A DNA stretch of 5,978 nt, taken from contig CAKXKM010000097.1 of assembly GCA_934876235.1 (NCBI GenBank), positions 1-5,978 on the forward strand, given 5' to 3'. Each line of letters starts with the position of its first letter. Position 1 is the stretch's first letter. Of this stretch, positions 5,667 through 5,978 are shown piece by piece. Below the pieces are notes generated by a model. It had not been told where the DNA came from and did no database searches. It saw only the letters and a program-made list of their open reading frames with translations. The position numbers and the translations under genes are program-made. The DNA is from Collinsella sp. AF02-46-1 (GTDB lineage: Bacteria > Actinomycetota > Coriobacteriia > Coriobacteriales > Coriobacteriaceae).

Positions 5667-5978
5667 TGTCCCAAATGCGGCAAGGCACATACCCGCGTCG
5701 TTGATTCCCGTATGCAGGAGTCAAATAACACCATTAAGCGCCGTCGCGAATGTTGCTCGTGTAACTATCGCTTTACAACGTTCGAGCGATGCGAAGACCC
5801 AATCGAGGTCATTAAGTCAGACGGAACCAAGCAGCGGTTCGATCGCAATAAGCTGCTCGTCGGCTTGATGCGCGCCACCATCAAGCGCGATATCGACACT
5901 AAGAAGCTCAATGAGATTATCGATGACATCGAGGTCGAGCTGCGCTCTCGCACACTGACGGCCGTCACGTCCCATGAG
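5661..5978 (+). CDS. nrdR: Transcriptional repressor NrdR, N-terminal part (cut by the window end)
   Basis: Zinc-ribbon and ATP-cone repressor that senses ATP/dATP and binds NrdR boxes upstream of ribonucleotide reductase genes. The 106 residues visible (family about 150-170) begin MRCPKCG. The zinc ligands are C3, C6, C31 and C34 (RRRECCSCNYRFTTFE at 28-42), and the ATP-cone starts about 47 with VIKSDGTKQRF (50-60) and DRNKLLVGLMRA (61-72). The frame is open to the right edge. The start has a strong AGGAGG at 5651-5656, 4 bases before the ATG, partly inside a perfect inverted repeat. The gene lies 51 bases after the LysM gene on the same strand with no clear terminator or strong promoter between them, so partial co-transcription is plausible. 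C32 and C44 are additional cysteines beyond the four ligands. Confidence 0.95.
   Translation, partial: MRCPKCGKAHTRVVDSRMQESNNTIKRRRECCSCNYRFTTFERCEDPIEVIKSDGTKQRFDRNKLLVGLMRATIKRDIDTKKLNEIIDDIEVELRSRTLTAVTSHE

Noticed and set aside
5627..5704. 25-codon open frame starting in the left arm of the nrdR hairpin and overlapping nrdR out of frame
   Set aside because: No Shine-Dalgarno site precedes it; the ATG is a by-product of the inverted repeat.

Overview
The window looks like an ordinary chromosomal region of a Gram-positive actinobacterium, probably of class Coriobacteriia (Collinsella/Olsenella-like). Three things point there: GC-rich coding DNA, purine-rich Shine-Dalgarno sites, and LexA operators of the GAAC-N4-GTTC type. 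The gene set miaB, miaA, hflX, lexA, a LysM protein and nrdR also recalls the mycobacterial neighbourhood of the same genes. The class assignment is inference; no rRNA or other taxonomic marker is present.

Layout: (1) positions 60-3663, plus strand, a tight three-gene operon miaB-miaA-hflX. MiaA and MiaB act one after the other on tRNA A37, and HflX is a ribosome-associated GTPase. (2) Positions 3648-4996, minus strand, lexA followed by a small multi-membrane protein with a DUF1624/HGSNAT-type acyltransferase domain. Its 3' end overlaps the 3' end of hflX by 16 bases. (3) Positions 4997-5156, a 160-base divergent control region with three LexA operators whose starts are exactly 28 bases apart. 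The middle operator fills the spacer of a TTGACA/GATAAT promoter that faces right. (4) Positions 5157-5609, plus strand, a single-pass membrane protein with an extracytoplasmic LysM domain, probably the SOS cell-division inhibitor (the YneA / ChiZ / DivS role). (5) From 5661 to the right edge, plus strand, nrdR, repressor of ribonucleotide reductase genes, cut by the window end. Its ribosome binding site and start codon lie in the right arm of a perfect 12-base inverted repeat.

How they fit together: the right half reads as a DNA-damage module. LexA represses itself, the downstream acyltransferase and the LysM protein. Read-through from the LysM gene into nrdR could link the SOS response to control of dNTP synthesis, with the nrdR leader hairpin limiting translation. 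The core genes are known families. The least described parts are the three-operator array, the acyltransferase gene joined to lexA, and the hairpin over the nrdR start. No rRNA, tRNA, CRISPR array, insertion sequence or clear intrinsic terminator was seen, and no stretch over 300 bases lacks a gene. Bases 1-59 hold no feature I can assign beyond the miaB ribosome binding site.
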